Notes: generated by a model from the sequence alone, not told the origin. A stretch of DNA of 64,000 nucleotides from Fibrobacter sp. UWB4 (GCF_002210345.1 NZ_MWQI01000003.1:62001-126000), one strand, 5' to 3'; numbered from the stretch's first letter, positions 35,040 through 44,075 are shown. Numbers and translations are program-made.

Positions 35040-35543
35040 GTGAAAAGCCTAGAAACCTTAAAAAAAGCAGGATTTGCAAAGATTTACGAGAAGTACGCGC
35101 CTATGGTCTATAGGCGCTGCCTGCAACTCCTTCGCGATGACGCTGAAGCTAGCGACCTTATGCAAGACGTTTTTTTGCGGATTTATTCAGCATCGGAACG
35201 CCTGGATATGGATTCGCCGAGCAGCCTTTTGTGGAATACGGCAACGAGACTTTGCCTTAACCGCATTCGTGACAAGCGCCGTCGTGGACTTGACGTAGAT
35301 TCTTCGAGCCTGCTTTTGAGCATCGCTTGTGCCGAAGACGAGCATGACGATTACGAAACGAAAAATGTGCTGGCAAAGCTCTTTTCGAAGGAACCCGAAT
35401 CTAGCCGCACAATGGCAGTCCTTCATTTTGTCGATGGAATGACGCTCGAAGAGACTGCCCGTGAAGTTGGACTCTCGGTAAGCGGTGTGCGCAAGCGTTT
35501 GCGCGGGTTACAGGCCAAAGTTAAAACTCTGGAGGTTCAGTGA
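35040..35543 (+). CDS. ECF-type RNA polymerase sigma factor
   Basis: The 167-residue sigma-70 family protein has region 2 (FAKIYEKYAPMVYRRC, LMQDVFLRIYSASERL, LLWNTATRLCLNRIRDKRRR) and region 4 (MAVLHFVDGMTLEETAREVG, LSVSGVRKRLRGL) with no regions 1 or 3, as in ECF factors. The start is GTG 35040; a putative promoter ends 7 bases before it, so the mRNA may be leaderless. It overlaps the anti-sigma gene. It probably drives its own operon and two downstream ones. Confidence 0.9.
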   Translation: MKSLETLKKAGFAKIYEKYAPMVYRRCLQLLRDDAEASDLMQDVFLRIYSASERLDMDSPSSLLWNTATRLCLNRIRDKRRRGLDVDSSSLLLSIACAEDEHDDYETKNVLAKLFSKEPESSRTMAVLHFVDGMTLEETAREVGLSVSGVRKRLRGLQAKVKTLEVQ

Positions 35544-36328
35544 TGATTCCCGATTGGAAATTAGAACGATTCCTGACTGGCGACTTGCCGGAAGAAGAAA
35601 TGAATAAGCTTCGCGAGCTTGAAGCGAATGATGCGGTGTTTGCAAATCGCGTGAAAATGCTCCGTGAAGACAACAAGGCAATTTTGAGCAAGTTGCCGTT
35701 TGAAACGTTTGCCGCGAATCTTGGAACGGCAACGGGTACTGCTGCGAAAAATGCGCCGCGCTTTACGCTCGTGAAATTTGCGGTTGCGGCCATGTTCATT
35801 TTCGCGGTTGCCATGGTGGCGTTCTTTGCCCAGCGCGAAACTTCTGTGATGAACGAACGCGTGGGGGCCGATGTTGCATCTGTCGGAGGCTCTCAAAACA
35901 CGCAGGTTGCATTTACTGAAACTCAGTCCGATACGCGAATCAAGGGACTCGACGCCCGTATGGAAGTCTGGAAAAAGACTTCGGCCGGGATTGTCCAGTT
36001 GAACGATCTTGATTCTGTCGGCGAAGGCGATGAGATTCAGTTGCGCTATGCCGTCCCCGAAAAATGCTATGGACTCCTTTTTAGCATGGACGGTAATGGC
36101 GCCTTGACTTTGCACATGGGCGATGGCGTGAAGGCGATTGAACTTGCTCCGGGCAAGATGAATTCGCTCCCGTTTGCGTACAAGCTTGACGATGCTCCGT
36201 ACTTTGAAAAGTTCTTCTTCGTGACTTCTCCCAGGGAATTTGCTGTTGAAGAAAATGATATCGACAAGTTGCTCAAGAGAAGTGATGTGAAGGTGGTTGG
36301 TTTTACTCTCAAGAAGGCGGGTAAATAA
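35543..36328 (+). CDS. Putative anti-sigma factor (single-pass membrane protein)
   Basis: The 261-residue protein has an N-terminal cytoplasmic part of about 75 residues (WKLERFLTGDLPEEEMNKLR, reminiscent of short anti-sigma helices), one membrane segment (VKFAVAAMFIFAVAMVAFFA) and a periplasmic domain of about 165 residues with DUF4384-like GDEIQLRYAVPEKCYGLLFS. The role is inferred from its place right after the ECF sigma gene (TGATG overlap; GGAGG site) and from topology. A single-base overlap couples it to the caspase gene. Confidence 0.72.
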   Translation: MIPDWKLERFLTGDLPEEEMNKLRELEANDAVFANRVKMLREDNKAILSKLPFETFAANLGTATGTAAKNAPRFTLVKFAVAAMFIFAVAMVAFFAQRETSVMNERVGADVASVGGSQNTQVAFTETQSDTRIKGLDARMEVWKKTSAGIVQLNDLDSVGEGDEIQLRYAVPEKCYGLLFSMDGNGALTLHMGDGVKAIELAPGKMNSLPFAYKLDDAPYFEKFFFVTSPREFAVEENDIDKLLKRSDVKVVGFTLKKAGK

Positions 36329-38601
36329 TGTTTATGATTTCGAATAAGTTTTTTGGGGTGTTGTCTGGTTTGTCTTTTGCGCTGCTTTTTGCGTTGCTCT
36401 TGTTGGTTTCAAATGCCAATGCGGCAACAGAATCAGGCCGTATCAATCGCTACGTTGTTGCCGTGAGTGCCAATAACGGTGGCGCTGGCCGCCCGGTGCT
36501 ACGCTATGCGGAAAGCGATGCCCGCTCGTTTGCTAAAGTGCTCAAGGAAATGGGCGGCGTGTTGCCGCAGAACGTGATTCTCGTGAAGGAACCGTCTGTT
36601 GTTGCGCTGCAAAAGGAATTTGCAAATCTCGATGCAAAAATTTTGCAGGATAAAGCATCTAACGGTCGCGATGAAGTGCTCGTCTATTACAGCGGTCATG
36701 CCGATGAAAAGGGACTTCGCTTGGGCGAAGAAACTTACGCCTGGAAAGATTTGCGTAATCGCATTGATGCTCTCAGTGCCGATGTGAAAATTGCTGTGAT
36801 TGATGCTTGCGGTTCTGGTGCGATTACCCGCGTGAAGGGCGGTAAGGCGGTGCCTGCATTTATGGTCGATCAGAGTAGCGATATGAAGGGCTATGCATTC
36901 ATCACAAGCAGTACGCAAGATGAATCCAGCCAGGAAAGCGATAAGCTCAAGGGTTCGTTCTTTACGCACTCGCTTGTGAGCGGGCTCCGTGGCGCAGGCG
37001 ACTTGAGTAGCGATGGAAAGGTGACTTTGTCCGAAGCCTACCAGTTTGCTTTCAATGAGACATTGCAAAAGACGGAAACGACGCTGGGTGGCGCACAGCA
37101 TCCGAGCCGCGACATGAACCTTGCCGGTACGGGTGACGTGGTGATGACGGATTTGCGTGCAACAAGTGCAGGCCTTGATCTGGACGAAAATGTTTCCGGC
37201 CGTTTGTACATCCGTGATGAAAATGACGAACTTGTCGCTGAACTCAATAAAAAGCTTGGACGCGCGATGAGTCTTGGACTCCCGGCAGGCAATTATACAG
37301 TGAAACTTCAGCAGAAGGCTGATTACATGGGCGTTTCGGTGGCGCTTAAAAATGGCAAACGTGAAAAGATATCGATTGTCGATTTTAAGAGTGTTGCTGC
37401 TGAACAGACTGTTTCTCGTGGCGATGTTGGCCGTAATAGAAATTGCTCCAGTGGGGATTCTATTGCCTGCTCGCTTGATTCTTTGGATCATAATGGAAAA
37501 TTCCGTACGACATTTAATTTTGTTGATGTTGAAAATAATCCGCGTAAGGGATTGCAGATTGGCTTTTTTGTAGCTCGTACTGAAGATTATATGTTGGGTT
37601 CGCAGGTGAGCTTGATTGCCAATGTTGCCAAAAGGGAAATGCATGGCTTGCAGGCAACAACGATTGCTAATGTGGCGAGGGACCATTTCGAAGGTGCTCA
37701 GCTTTCTTCTGTGGTTAACTATGCGGGTTCTTTAGATGGCGTTCAGCTAAGCACTGCTTTGAATGTCACGAAGGATAAATCCTCTGGTGTGCAGATCGGT
37801 ATTGTGAACGTCGCGGTTGACACTCTTGATGGTGTGCAGGTTTCTTCAGGCGTGAACTATGCGAAGTATACGGATTTTCAGATCACGGCCGGTGTGAATG
37901 CTGCTGTTTCTTCAAGTGTCCAGGTTGTTGCTGGTATTAACTACGCGACAAATTCTGATGTCCAAGTGGCAGCTGGCATTAATGCAGCTCATGAGAACGA
38001 TCACGTCCAGGTGGGTGTTATCAACTATGCGACAACGGAAAAAGGTCGCCAGTGGGGTATTATCAATATTTGCGGCGAATGCGAAAAGTCTCCGGTCGGC
38101 ATTATAAACATTGTCGGAAACGGTGTGTGGAACGTAACTCCTTACATCAACGAAATGGGTGCACTTGGTGGATCTGTCCATTTGGGTACGGCTTATTTCT
38201 ATACGAATCTTGAATGGGCTGCATTCTTCAAAAAAGGACATGTCTTTAAGGATTTTGAAAAGTTCTATGAACATGGTATTGGTATCGGTACCCAGTTTGG
38301 AAAGTACGGAAGTCACTGGGAACTTGAATACACGTTCTTCAATGTTTACAATAAATTCGGAACAGATAAGGATGACTGGAAATCTGGATACCATCACCGT
38401 GGACGCGTAGGTTACACGTACCAGGTTCTCCCGGGCTTTGGCCTTTCTGTGGGTGGATCGCTGAACTTGACGAGTGTCGGCTATTTGAATAAGCTTTTGC
38501 TCAAGCCTCTTGGCGATTATCATGACGATTTCTGTAGTAAAAAACATAGATCTCGTTGGTGGCCTGGATTTTATGCAGGACTCACGATCGGCAGATTCTA
38601 A
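36328..38601 (+). CDS. Secreted caspase-family (C14) protease fused to surface repeats and a barrel-like C-terminus
   Basis: The 757-residue protein has a signal peptide (FALLFALLLLVSNANAA), then a caspase-like domain (about 38-260) with catalytic His in VLVYYSGHADE (H124) and Cys in AVIDACGSGA (C161). From about 410 to 600 it has repeats of the type GVQLSTALNVTKDKSSGVQI, like LA_2272-type surface repeats. The last 150 residues alternate like outer-membrane strands and end in TIGRF. So the protease probably sits in the periplasm or on the surface, anchored by the C-terminus. Third gene of the ECF operon. Confidence 0.82.
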   Translation: MFMISNKFFGVLSGLSFALLFALLLLVSNANAATESGRINRYVVAVSANNGGAGRPVLRYAESDARSFAKVLKEMGGVLPQNVILVKEPSVVALQKEFANLDAKILQDKASNGRDEVLVYYSGHADEKGLRLGEETYAWKDLRNRIDALSADVKIAVIDACGSGAITRVKGGKAVPAFMVDQSSDMKGYAFITSSTQDESSQESDKLKGSFFTHSLVSGLRGAGDLSSDGKVTLSEAYQFAFNETLQKTETTLGGAQHPSRDMNLAGTGDVVMTDLRATSAGLDLDENVSGRLYIRDENDELVAELNKKLGRAMSLGLPAGNYTVKLQQKADYMGVSVALKNGKREKISIVDFKSVAAEQTVSRGDVGRNRNCSSGDSIACSLDSLDHNGKFRTTFNFVDVENNPRKGLQIGFFVARTEDYMLGSQVSLIANVAKREMHGLQATTIANVARDHFEGAQLSSVVNYAGSLDGVQLSTALNVTKDKSSGVQIGIVNVAVDTLDGVQVSSGVNYAKYTDFQITAGVNAAVSSSVQVVAGINYATNSDVQVAAGINAAHENDHVQVGVINYATTEKGRQWGIINICGECEKSPVGIINIVGNGVWNVTPYINEMGALGGSVHLGTAYFYTNLEWAAFFKKGHVFKDFEKFYEHGIGIGTQFGKYGSHWELEYTFFNVYNKFGTDKDDWKSGYHHRGRVGYTYQVLPGFGLSVGGSLNLTSVGYLNKLLLKPLGDYHDDFCSKKHRSRWWPGFYAGLTIGRF

Positions 38602-38651
38602 GGTCTATTGTCGATATGATACAAGCTAAATGACGTTATGATACGAAGTGG

Positions 38652-38690
38652 CGGAATCCAGTTTTTTTTCGACTGGATTCCGTTTTTGTT
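38652..38690 (+). terminator. Terminator of the sigma/anti-sigma/caspase operon
   Basis: Stem CGGAATCCAGT / ACTGGATTCCG with TTTTTG tail, about 50 bases behind the caspase stop. It separates this operon from the receptor operon. Confidence 0.85.
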
Positions 38691-38753
38691 TAATGACAGG
38701 TAAGATGAATTTGATGAAGTGGTACCATTAAAAAGTTATTTTTTTGAATAAGT

Positions 38754-38783
38754 GGTAACACTTTTTGTACTTTAAAGTGTTCC
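38754..38783 (+). promoter_or_regulatory. Bipartite ECF-type motif, copy 2 (TonB-dependent receptor)
   Basis: GGTAACACTTT (38754-38764), 12 bases, GTGTTCC (38777-38783). A transcript from it would start near 38790 and give a 20-base leader with GGGGAAAGGA before ATG 38809. Confidence 0.68.
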
Positions 38784-38808
38784 ATTGGGGAAAGGAACCG
38801 ATGTAACA

Positions 38809-41265
38809 ATGAAGTTTATGTTTAGGATTTTTGTCTTTGTCTTGATGGCTGTAGCGTTTGCTGCTGCACACGATAGTATTGTCTTTAACGGAATTGTTCA
38901 GGATGATTCGTTTGAATCTGGTGAAAAGCTGAATGTCGAAATTCTCGAAACGGGCGAAGCTTTGCAGACGACCGTGGGGACTCCTTTTAGCGTGGTTCTC
39001 CCTGCCGATACGCTTTGGAATGTGTGCGTCACGAACTCCGATACGGCAGGGGCTGCAAAGGAAAAGTGCTATGAACTTTTGTATTTCGGAAACGATAGCA
39101 CTTTCAGCAAGACGCTTGGCCCCGACGCTGTCACAGTTGACGAGTCTAATGTGCCTGCGCAAGCGTCTGATAGTGTCATCCTGAGCGAAGCGCAAGCGGA
39201 GTCGAAGGATCCAGTGAAGTCTTCGTCGGATTCCTCCGACGTTGATGTTGAAAAGCTTCTCGCTTCGGGTAGCGCAAATTCCAAAGTGACCGAACTCAAG
39301 AAAGTCGTGGTGCAGCTGCGTCGCCGCCCCAAGCGTAAGCCGGGTGAATCCGTGGTGAGCGCTAAATCCATCAAGCGTATGCCGGGCCTTGCCGAAGCGG
39401 ATGTCATCAAGAGCATCCAGGCGCTTCCGGGCGTTGTTGCGAGTTCCGATTTCAGCTCCAAGATTTATGTGCGCGGTGGCGCTGCCGACCAGAACCTATT
39501 CCTGTTTGACAATGCGGTCGTCTATTCGCCGGTGCATTTCTTTGGGCTTTTCAGCACATTCCTCGTCGAAGGCATTGACGATGTGCAGTTCTACAAGAGC
39601 GGATTCCCGGCGCAGTACGGCAATCGCTTGAGCTCCGTGCTCAAGATGGATGGACGTGCGGGCGGTCAGGATTCCGTGGAAGAATGGTTCAGCAAGTCGA
39701 GCATCAAGGTCAGTACATTTGCGGCACAGCTCCATACCGAAGGCCATAAGGGACCTGCGCGTTGGGTGCTTGCGGGACGTACGACTTACATTGGCTATGT
39801 CCTTGATTTGTGCAATGCGATTGGGCTTTTGGACCTCGATCTCGATTACGAATTTACGGACTTGCAGGGAACCTTCATGTACGACTTTTCTAAAGATACG
39901 CGCATGAAACTCAGCTTCTATATCGGCAAGGACCGCTTGGAATTTGACCCGCTTTATATGGACTGGGGAAACATCGCTATCCCGCTTGGATTCTACCACC
40001 GCATCAATGGCAACTGGGACTACAATGCGACTCTTGCTTACAGCAAGTTCTACCAGACGATGAAGGTGAGCGACCTTATGTCAATTGAAATGCTCCTTTA
40101 TACATTTGCTGGTAAGCAGTGGCTTAATTACCGTGGTATCGAAAACCATACGATAACTTTGGGCTACGAACTGGAATATGACTATGAACGGTATCAGGAG
40201 GCGATGGCCTCGATCTCGGTTGCTGATATTGAAAAGCCGTTCCATCATGTGGCTTACGTGCAGGATGCCTGGAAGATTTCGCCAGATTACTTGCTGCAAT
40301 ACGGTTTGCGATTCAATTACCAGACGGCATCAAAGCACTTTGGTGTAGAACCGCGAGCTTCGCTGAACATCACTCTTGACGATACGAAGTCGTTGGAACT
40401 TTATGGCGGTTACTATTTGCAGTATATGAATTCGATTGTGTATACCGACCAGGAAACGCTAAACGAATTCTATTACCCGGCAACGACAACGACGGATGGC
40501 AAACATATCAAGCCGGCTTCTTCATGGCTGCTTGCGGCGGAGTATAGCCATCGCGATCTGTTTGACGGTTACGATTTTACGGCCGGAGTTTATTACAAGA
40601 CGCAGAATAACTTGAATACATTTGCGATGAAACAGGATAGTAGTGATGGATCGTCTTCTAAAAAACTAGTGCTCGCCGACAATTTTGGAACGGCTGATGG
40701 ATATTCCTTTGGTTACGAACTTTCGCTCCGTAAAGATAAAGGTTGGTGGTTCGGTGGAATCAACTGGAGCCAGAGTATCAGCGCCGCGCGCTCCAATGAC
40801 GGGACCAAGGCGTATTATCCGAGTTGGCATCAACCGTATGCGCTAAAGATGGATTTGGGCATCAACTGGAAAGGCGATGAAGACGCCCTCTGGAAGCATA
40901 AGAAAAAAGGCCGTTATTTGCGCTCTTCCTTGGCGCTCAAGTATTCGTCGGGAATGCCGATTAGCGAATACAAGGGATATTACCTGCAACAGGAAATCGG
41001 GACGCAAAGATATTCAGACGATATCGTTGTGCTTCCGGGAAGCCGCAATGCTGGCCGCCAGACGGACTATTTCAGGATTGACTTGAAGGCAATTGACATG
41101 GGGCGCGAAGGCAAGTGGAATTTTAGCTGGACCATTATCAACTTGACGAATCACGACAACATGTTCTACACATTCTACGATACGCGCAAGACTCCGCCGA
41201 AGAAAACAGAAATTACTCAGTTCCCCTTTTTACCGATTATGTTGAATTATGAATACTACTTTTAG
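38809..41265 (+). CDS. TonB-dependent outer-membrane receptor
   Basis: The 818-residue protein has a signal peptide (FVFVLMAVAFAAA), a short N-terminal beta domain (about 20-100), a linker, the plug (about 185-290: SIKRMPGLAEADVIKSIQAL, KIYVRGGAADQNLFLFD, YGNRLSSVLKMDGRAG) and a long barrel ending MLNYEYYF. ATG 38809 follows GGGGAAAGGA. Part of the linker (SVILSEAQAESKDPVKS) is encoded by a dispersed repeat inserted in frame at 39174. The DUF4249-type lipoprotein gene follows. Its ligand is unknown. Confidence 0.88.
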   Translation: MKFMFRIFVFVLMAVAFAAAHDSIVFNGIVQDDSFESGEKLNVEILETGEALQTTVGTPFSVVLPADTLWNVCVTNSDTAGAAKEKCYELLYFGNDSTFSKTLGPDAVTVDESNVPAQASDSVILSEAQAESKDPVKSSSDSSDVDVEKLLASGSANSKVTELKKVVVQLRRRPKRKPGESVVSAKSIKRMPGLAEADVIKSIQALPGVVASSDFSSKIYVRGGAADQNLFLFDNAVVYSPVHFFGLFSTFLVEGIDDVQFYKSGFPAQYGNRLSSVLKMDGRAGGQDSVEEWFSKSSIKVSTFAAQLHTEGHKGPARWVLAGRTTYIGYVLDLCNAIGLLDLDLDYEFTDLQGTFMYDFSKDTRMKLSFYIGKDRLEFDPLYMDWGNIAIPLGFYHRINGNWDYNATLAYSKFYQTMKVSDLMSIEMLLYTFAGKQWLNYRGIENHTITLGYELEYDYERYQEAMASISVADIEKPFHHVAYVQDAWKISPDYLLQYGLRFNYQTASKHFGVEPRASLNITLDDTKSLELYGGYYLQYMNSIVYTDQETLNEFYYPATTTTDGKHIKPASSWLLAAEYSHRDLFDGYDFTAGVYYKTQNNLNTFAMKQDSSDGSSSKKLVLADNFGTADGYSFGYELSLRKDKGWWFGGINWSQSISAARSNDGTKAYYPSWHQPYALKMDLGINWKGDEDALWKHKKKGRYLRSSLALKYSSGMPISEYKGYYLQQEIGTQRYSDDIVVLPGSRNAGRQTDYFRIDLKAIDMGREGKWNFSWTIINLTNHDNMFYTFYDTRKTPPKKTEITQFPFLPIMLNYEYYF
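39174..39221. repeat. GTCATCCTGAGC repeat inside the receptor coding sequence
   Basis: GTCATCCTGAGCGAAGCGC, GGAGTCGAAGGATCCAGTGA and AGTC follow the intergenic consensus and are translated in frame as VILSEAQAESKDPVKS in the linker between the N-terminal domain and the plug. No stop or frameshift results. Confidence 0.8.
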
Positions 41266-41299
41266 TTGCTGGTTAATAGTTTGTAGTTAATAGTCAAGA
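41265..41299. repeat. Degenerate 7-bp tandem array (5 units)
   Basis: GTTGCTG, GTTAATA, GTTTGTA, GTTAATA, GTCAAGA directly behind the receptor stop codon; the orientation is as at 1599. Confidence 0.65.
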
Positions 41300-41308
41300 A
41301 GGTTTGTT

Positions 41309-43036
41309 ATGAATGTTTTTTTTGAATGTAAGAATGTAGGCGTCATTGCGAGTCACGGTAGTGGCGAAGCAATCTATAATGTTTTTTGTAGGCGATTCCT
41401 CTCGTCTCTCGTCTGGATTCTCTCGTCTGTTTTTCTCGTTGCTTGCGATTTTCATGGTCCGTGGGAATACTATCCCGAAGAACGCGAAGTCTATACGGGC
41501 ATTTATACGTACGGCTATGTCATGGCGCGCGAAAATCCTTATGTGTGCTTCTCGAAAGTTTACCAGCTTGATGAAGCGTCATCGCAAAATTTTGCGTTTT
41601 ACGATAGCGCAAGTGTCGTTATTGTTGGTCGCTTTGTGTCCGGTGAAAATTTTGAAAGAATCGATACGACTGCGGTTCTCGAACCGGAATCATCAAGGCC
41701 GAACTGTTTTTATACCCCTTATTTATTTCATGGCATTTATGGCGAATCGTATGAGTTGAACGCCTCCTTTAAATGGGATAGTGCTGGCCATATGGTAAAA
41801 TCGACTTATAAAGCTGTTGCGACGATTCCAAATCAGGTTCATGTTAAGGGAATGAGCAAACCTCAGCAAAATGGGGATTATGTTTGGCAGAATAATACAG
41901 GCGAATATGATTTGTTCTATGTGGATTTTCTGGAATTCCCGATGGATATGGAATTTGTGAAAGTCGCTCTAGATTATGATCAGTCTGTGCGGGGTGTTCT
42001 TTCGATTATGAATTACGACATTAGGAATGGTGAATCGCAGAATACAACGATGAACCAGATGTTTAAGGGAATGACCGATGCTGATGAAACGGGATATAGG
42101 GGAGTCGCTATGCATGATCCTCTGGAAGAACAGCAAAATCTTGGTTTTTCATCGAATCGCACTGTCGCTGGGAACAAAAATCTAGACACGCTTTACCTGA
42201 TGAATATGATGCTTCCGATTGGGAAAATTACGGTAGACCTTTATTCGACCGATGACGCCTATATTGATTATATGGATAAAGTAAAACAATCTGTTTCGGA
42301 TTCACGTTTTGTCCCGGAATCGAATATCCAGAATGGAATGGGCGTGTTTAGCGGAATGGCAAAAAAGACAATTACTGTAGAAGTTAGTGGTGATGCTGTA
42401 GGCTTTTCTCATATCGCTTGGGCGAATTGCAAAGACACTAAAGGAGACAATTCTGATAGCTGGGATTCCCGTGGGTGTAGGCTTTATCAAGATATCGCTT
42501 GCTCCGGAATGAACAATGAGGATGTTTATTTAGACGGACTGCAAAAAGCTAATGAAAAAGCTTCGTTGCTTTATAGAGATTCCGTTTATAATAGGCATGT
42601 AAAGTCTTGTTTTGCATCAAATGTGAAGGCGGCGATGATGCTTGATACGACGAAGTGGTCACAGTTCTTGCCGGATACGATAAATGCCGAAGACAAGGCG
42701 AATGCCTATGCTGATGGCTTGAAACGCTATTGTGTGGCGAACAATTTTGAAAGTAACCACATTGCAGATTGTTCTGCACTAAAACGGGATTGCTTGGAGG
42801 ATCCTGAACAAAATTACTGCAAGGAATATCTGTGGCTCTGGTGCGCTGACCGTGGCTGGAATTTGAAGGATTACGAACAGTGTCGTTCGGCTTTTGTGAG
42901 CCGCTATTATCTCCAGGAATTAAAATCTAGTGTTTTGAAACGCGAAGTCGAGAATGTGTGTTATGGCTTGGGTGCAGAACCTAAAATTTGCGAAAACTGG
43001 TGCCGTATCAAGGATGGTCATATAGAATGTCAGTAA
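41309..43036 (+). CDS. DUF4249-like surface lipoprotein, partner of the TonB-dependent receptor
   Basis: The 575-residue protein has a lipoprotein signal (WILSSVFLVAC), beta-rich DUF4249-type sequence and the typical late block SNIQNGMGVFSGMAKK. About 200 residues follow that are rich in cysteine (from ASWAN-like IAWANCKDTKG to the ending CRIKDGHIECQ), beyond the usual family length. DUF4249 lipoproteins are usually found beside TonB receptors in Bacteroidota. The first 30 residues include a translated GTCATTGCGAG repeat (41342-41381). It lies 43 bases behind the receptor in the same transcription unit. Confidence 0.72.
   Translation: MNVFFECKNVGVIASHGSGEAIYNVFCRRFLSSLVWILSSVFLVACDFHGPWEYYPEEREVYTGIYTYGYVMARENPYVCFSKVYQLDEASSQNFAFYDSASVVIVGRFVSGENFERIDTTAVLEPESSRPNCFYTPYLFHGIYGESYELNASFKWDSAGHMVKSTYKAVATIPNQVHVKGMSKPQQNGDYVWQNNTGEYDLFYVDFLEFPMDMEFVKVALDYDQSVRGVLSIMNYDIRNGESQNTTMNQMFKGMTDADETGYRGVAMHDPLEEQQNLGFSSNRTVAGNKNLDTLYLMNMMLPIGKITVDLYSTDDAYIDYMDKVKQSVSDSRFVPESNIQNGMGVFSGMAKKTITVEVSGDAVGFSHIAWANCKDTKGDNSDSWDSRGCRLYQDIACSGMNNEDVYLDGLQKANEKASLLYRDSVYNRHVKSCFASNVKAAMMLDTTKWSQFLPDTINAEDKANAYADGLKRYCVANNFESNHIADCSALKRDCLEDPEQNYCKEYLWLWCADRGWNLKDYEQCRSAFVSRYYLQELKSSVLKREVENVCYGLGAEPKICENWCRIKDGHIECQ
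41342..41381. repeat. GTCATTGCGAG repeat inside a coding sequence
   Basis: GTCATTGCGAGTCACGGTAG then GGCGAAGCAATCTA. It encodes part of the n-region of the lipoprotein signal peptide (VIASHGSGEAIYN). The same family is at 45624 and 46350. Confidence 0.75.
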
Positions 43037-43060
43037 TTCTTGAAATTTTTTATCAAACAC

Positions 43061-43090
43061 GGTGACACTTTTGATGGGTCCAGGTGTTTA
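43061..43090 (+). promoter_or_regulatory. Bipartite ECF-type motif, copy 3 (TonB2 energising operon)
   Basis: GGTGACACTTT (43061-43071), 12 bases, GTGTTTA (43084-43090), about 37 bases before the first gene of the operon. The right half departs from the inverted-repeat form, which favours a promoter over a dimer operator. Confidence 0.6.
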
Positions 43091-43127
43091 AATAATGTAA
43101 TTTAGAGACAACCTATTTGGAATAGTT

Positions 43128-43964
43128 ATGAAACGATTGAATATATTGCCTTTTGCGGTCCTTGTTTTCTCGCTTTCGGGTCTAGCCTTTGCTGACTACG
43201 AGTCCGAAATTCGCGACCTGAAAATGCAAAAGGAAAAGCTGAATTTTGAAATTCAAAACTTGAATACTCGAATTGCATCGACGGATTCGATGCTCCGTGC
43301 AGACGTGTCCCACCGCCAGTTGCTTGAACAGCGCTACAAGGCCGATGTGGAACGACGCAATCTGGAAATCGACAGCCTGAACGCGAAAATCAAGAAGGTG
43401 GCTGCAAGCCTCCAGCAGGAGCGCAACAAACAGGCTCGCGCAAAGAACAAGAGCGATAACGTGGCCGCCAAACGCCGTGCCTTGCGCGGTGAACTTGCCA
43501 AAATTTGCAAACAGCTCGAAGTCCAAATTGCGCAGACGCTCCCGTGGGAACGCGACAAGCGCCTTGACCGTGCTAAATCCTTGACGCGCGAAATCGAAAG
43601 CGGGAACGTGACCGAAGAAGAAGCTTTTTCTCGCATGAAATCGCTCGTGAATGAAGAAATCAAGTTCGGTGATGAAGTTTCCGTGGTCAATAGCCCGCTC
43701 ACTCGCAAGAATGGCGAAATTGTAAACGCGACGATTCTCCGCATAGGGAACCAGTGGATGGTCTATGTCGATGAAAACGGAGCCTCTTACGGTCGCCTGG
43801 AACGTAAGCTGGAAAACGATAAAGTTGTTTACGAATGGAACGAAGAATTGAATCTGGAAGAACGCGCTGCTGTGAAACTTGCTATTGACGTGAAACAGGC
43901 GAAAAAGCCGCCTCAGATTGTGAATTTGCCTGTAAGTTTGTCTGTTGTGGGAGGCGTGAGATGA
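43128..43964 (+). CDS. DUF3450-like periplasmic coiled-coil protein
   Basis: The 278-residue protein has a signal peptide (FAVLVFSLSGLAFA), a long coiled coil at about 22-120 (SEIRDLKMQKEKLNFEIQNL and further heptads), then an alpha/beta C-terminus with GNQWMVYVDENGASYGRLE. This matches the DUF3450 protein that heads TonB2 operons (DUF3450-TtpC-ExbB-ExbD-TonB-TPR) in marine gammaproteobacteria. Its last four bases overlap the next frame (ATGA). Confidence 0.78.
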   Translation: MKRLNILPFAVLVFSLSGLAFADYESEIRDLKMQKEKLNFEIQNLNTRIASTDSMLRADVSHRQLLEQRYKADVERRNLEIDSLNAKIKKVAASLQQERNKQARAKNKSDNVAAKRRALRGELAKICKQLEVQIAQTLPWERDKRLDRAKSLTREIESGNVTEEEAFSRMKSLVNEEIKFGDEVSVVNSPLTRKNGEIVNATILRIGNQWMVYVDENGASYGRLERKLENDKVVYEWNEELNLEERAAVKLAIDVKQAKKPPQIVNLPVSLSVVGGVR

Positions 43965-44035
43965 TTTTAGACGAAAGAACGGGCATGGCCCTACAGACGA
44001 GAGACGAAAGCGGTTCGACGAACTCACCGACCGAG

Positions 44036-44075
44036 TGTCATTCTGAGCGAAACGAAGTGAAGTCGAATAATCCTG
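44036..44075. repeat. GTCATTCTGAGC repeat at the start of the TtpC-like gene
   Basis: GTCATTCTGAGCGAAACGAA, GTGAAGTCGAATAATCCTGTG. It is read in a different codon phase from the copy at 39174, and its last GTG is the likely start codon of the gene. Confidence 0.7.

Noticed and set aside
43961-44074. Upstream extension of the TtpC-like protein from the ATGA overlap
   Set aside because: It reads through a dispersed repeat and would bury the clear signal peptide starting at GTG 44075; kept as an alternative start only.
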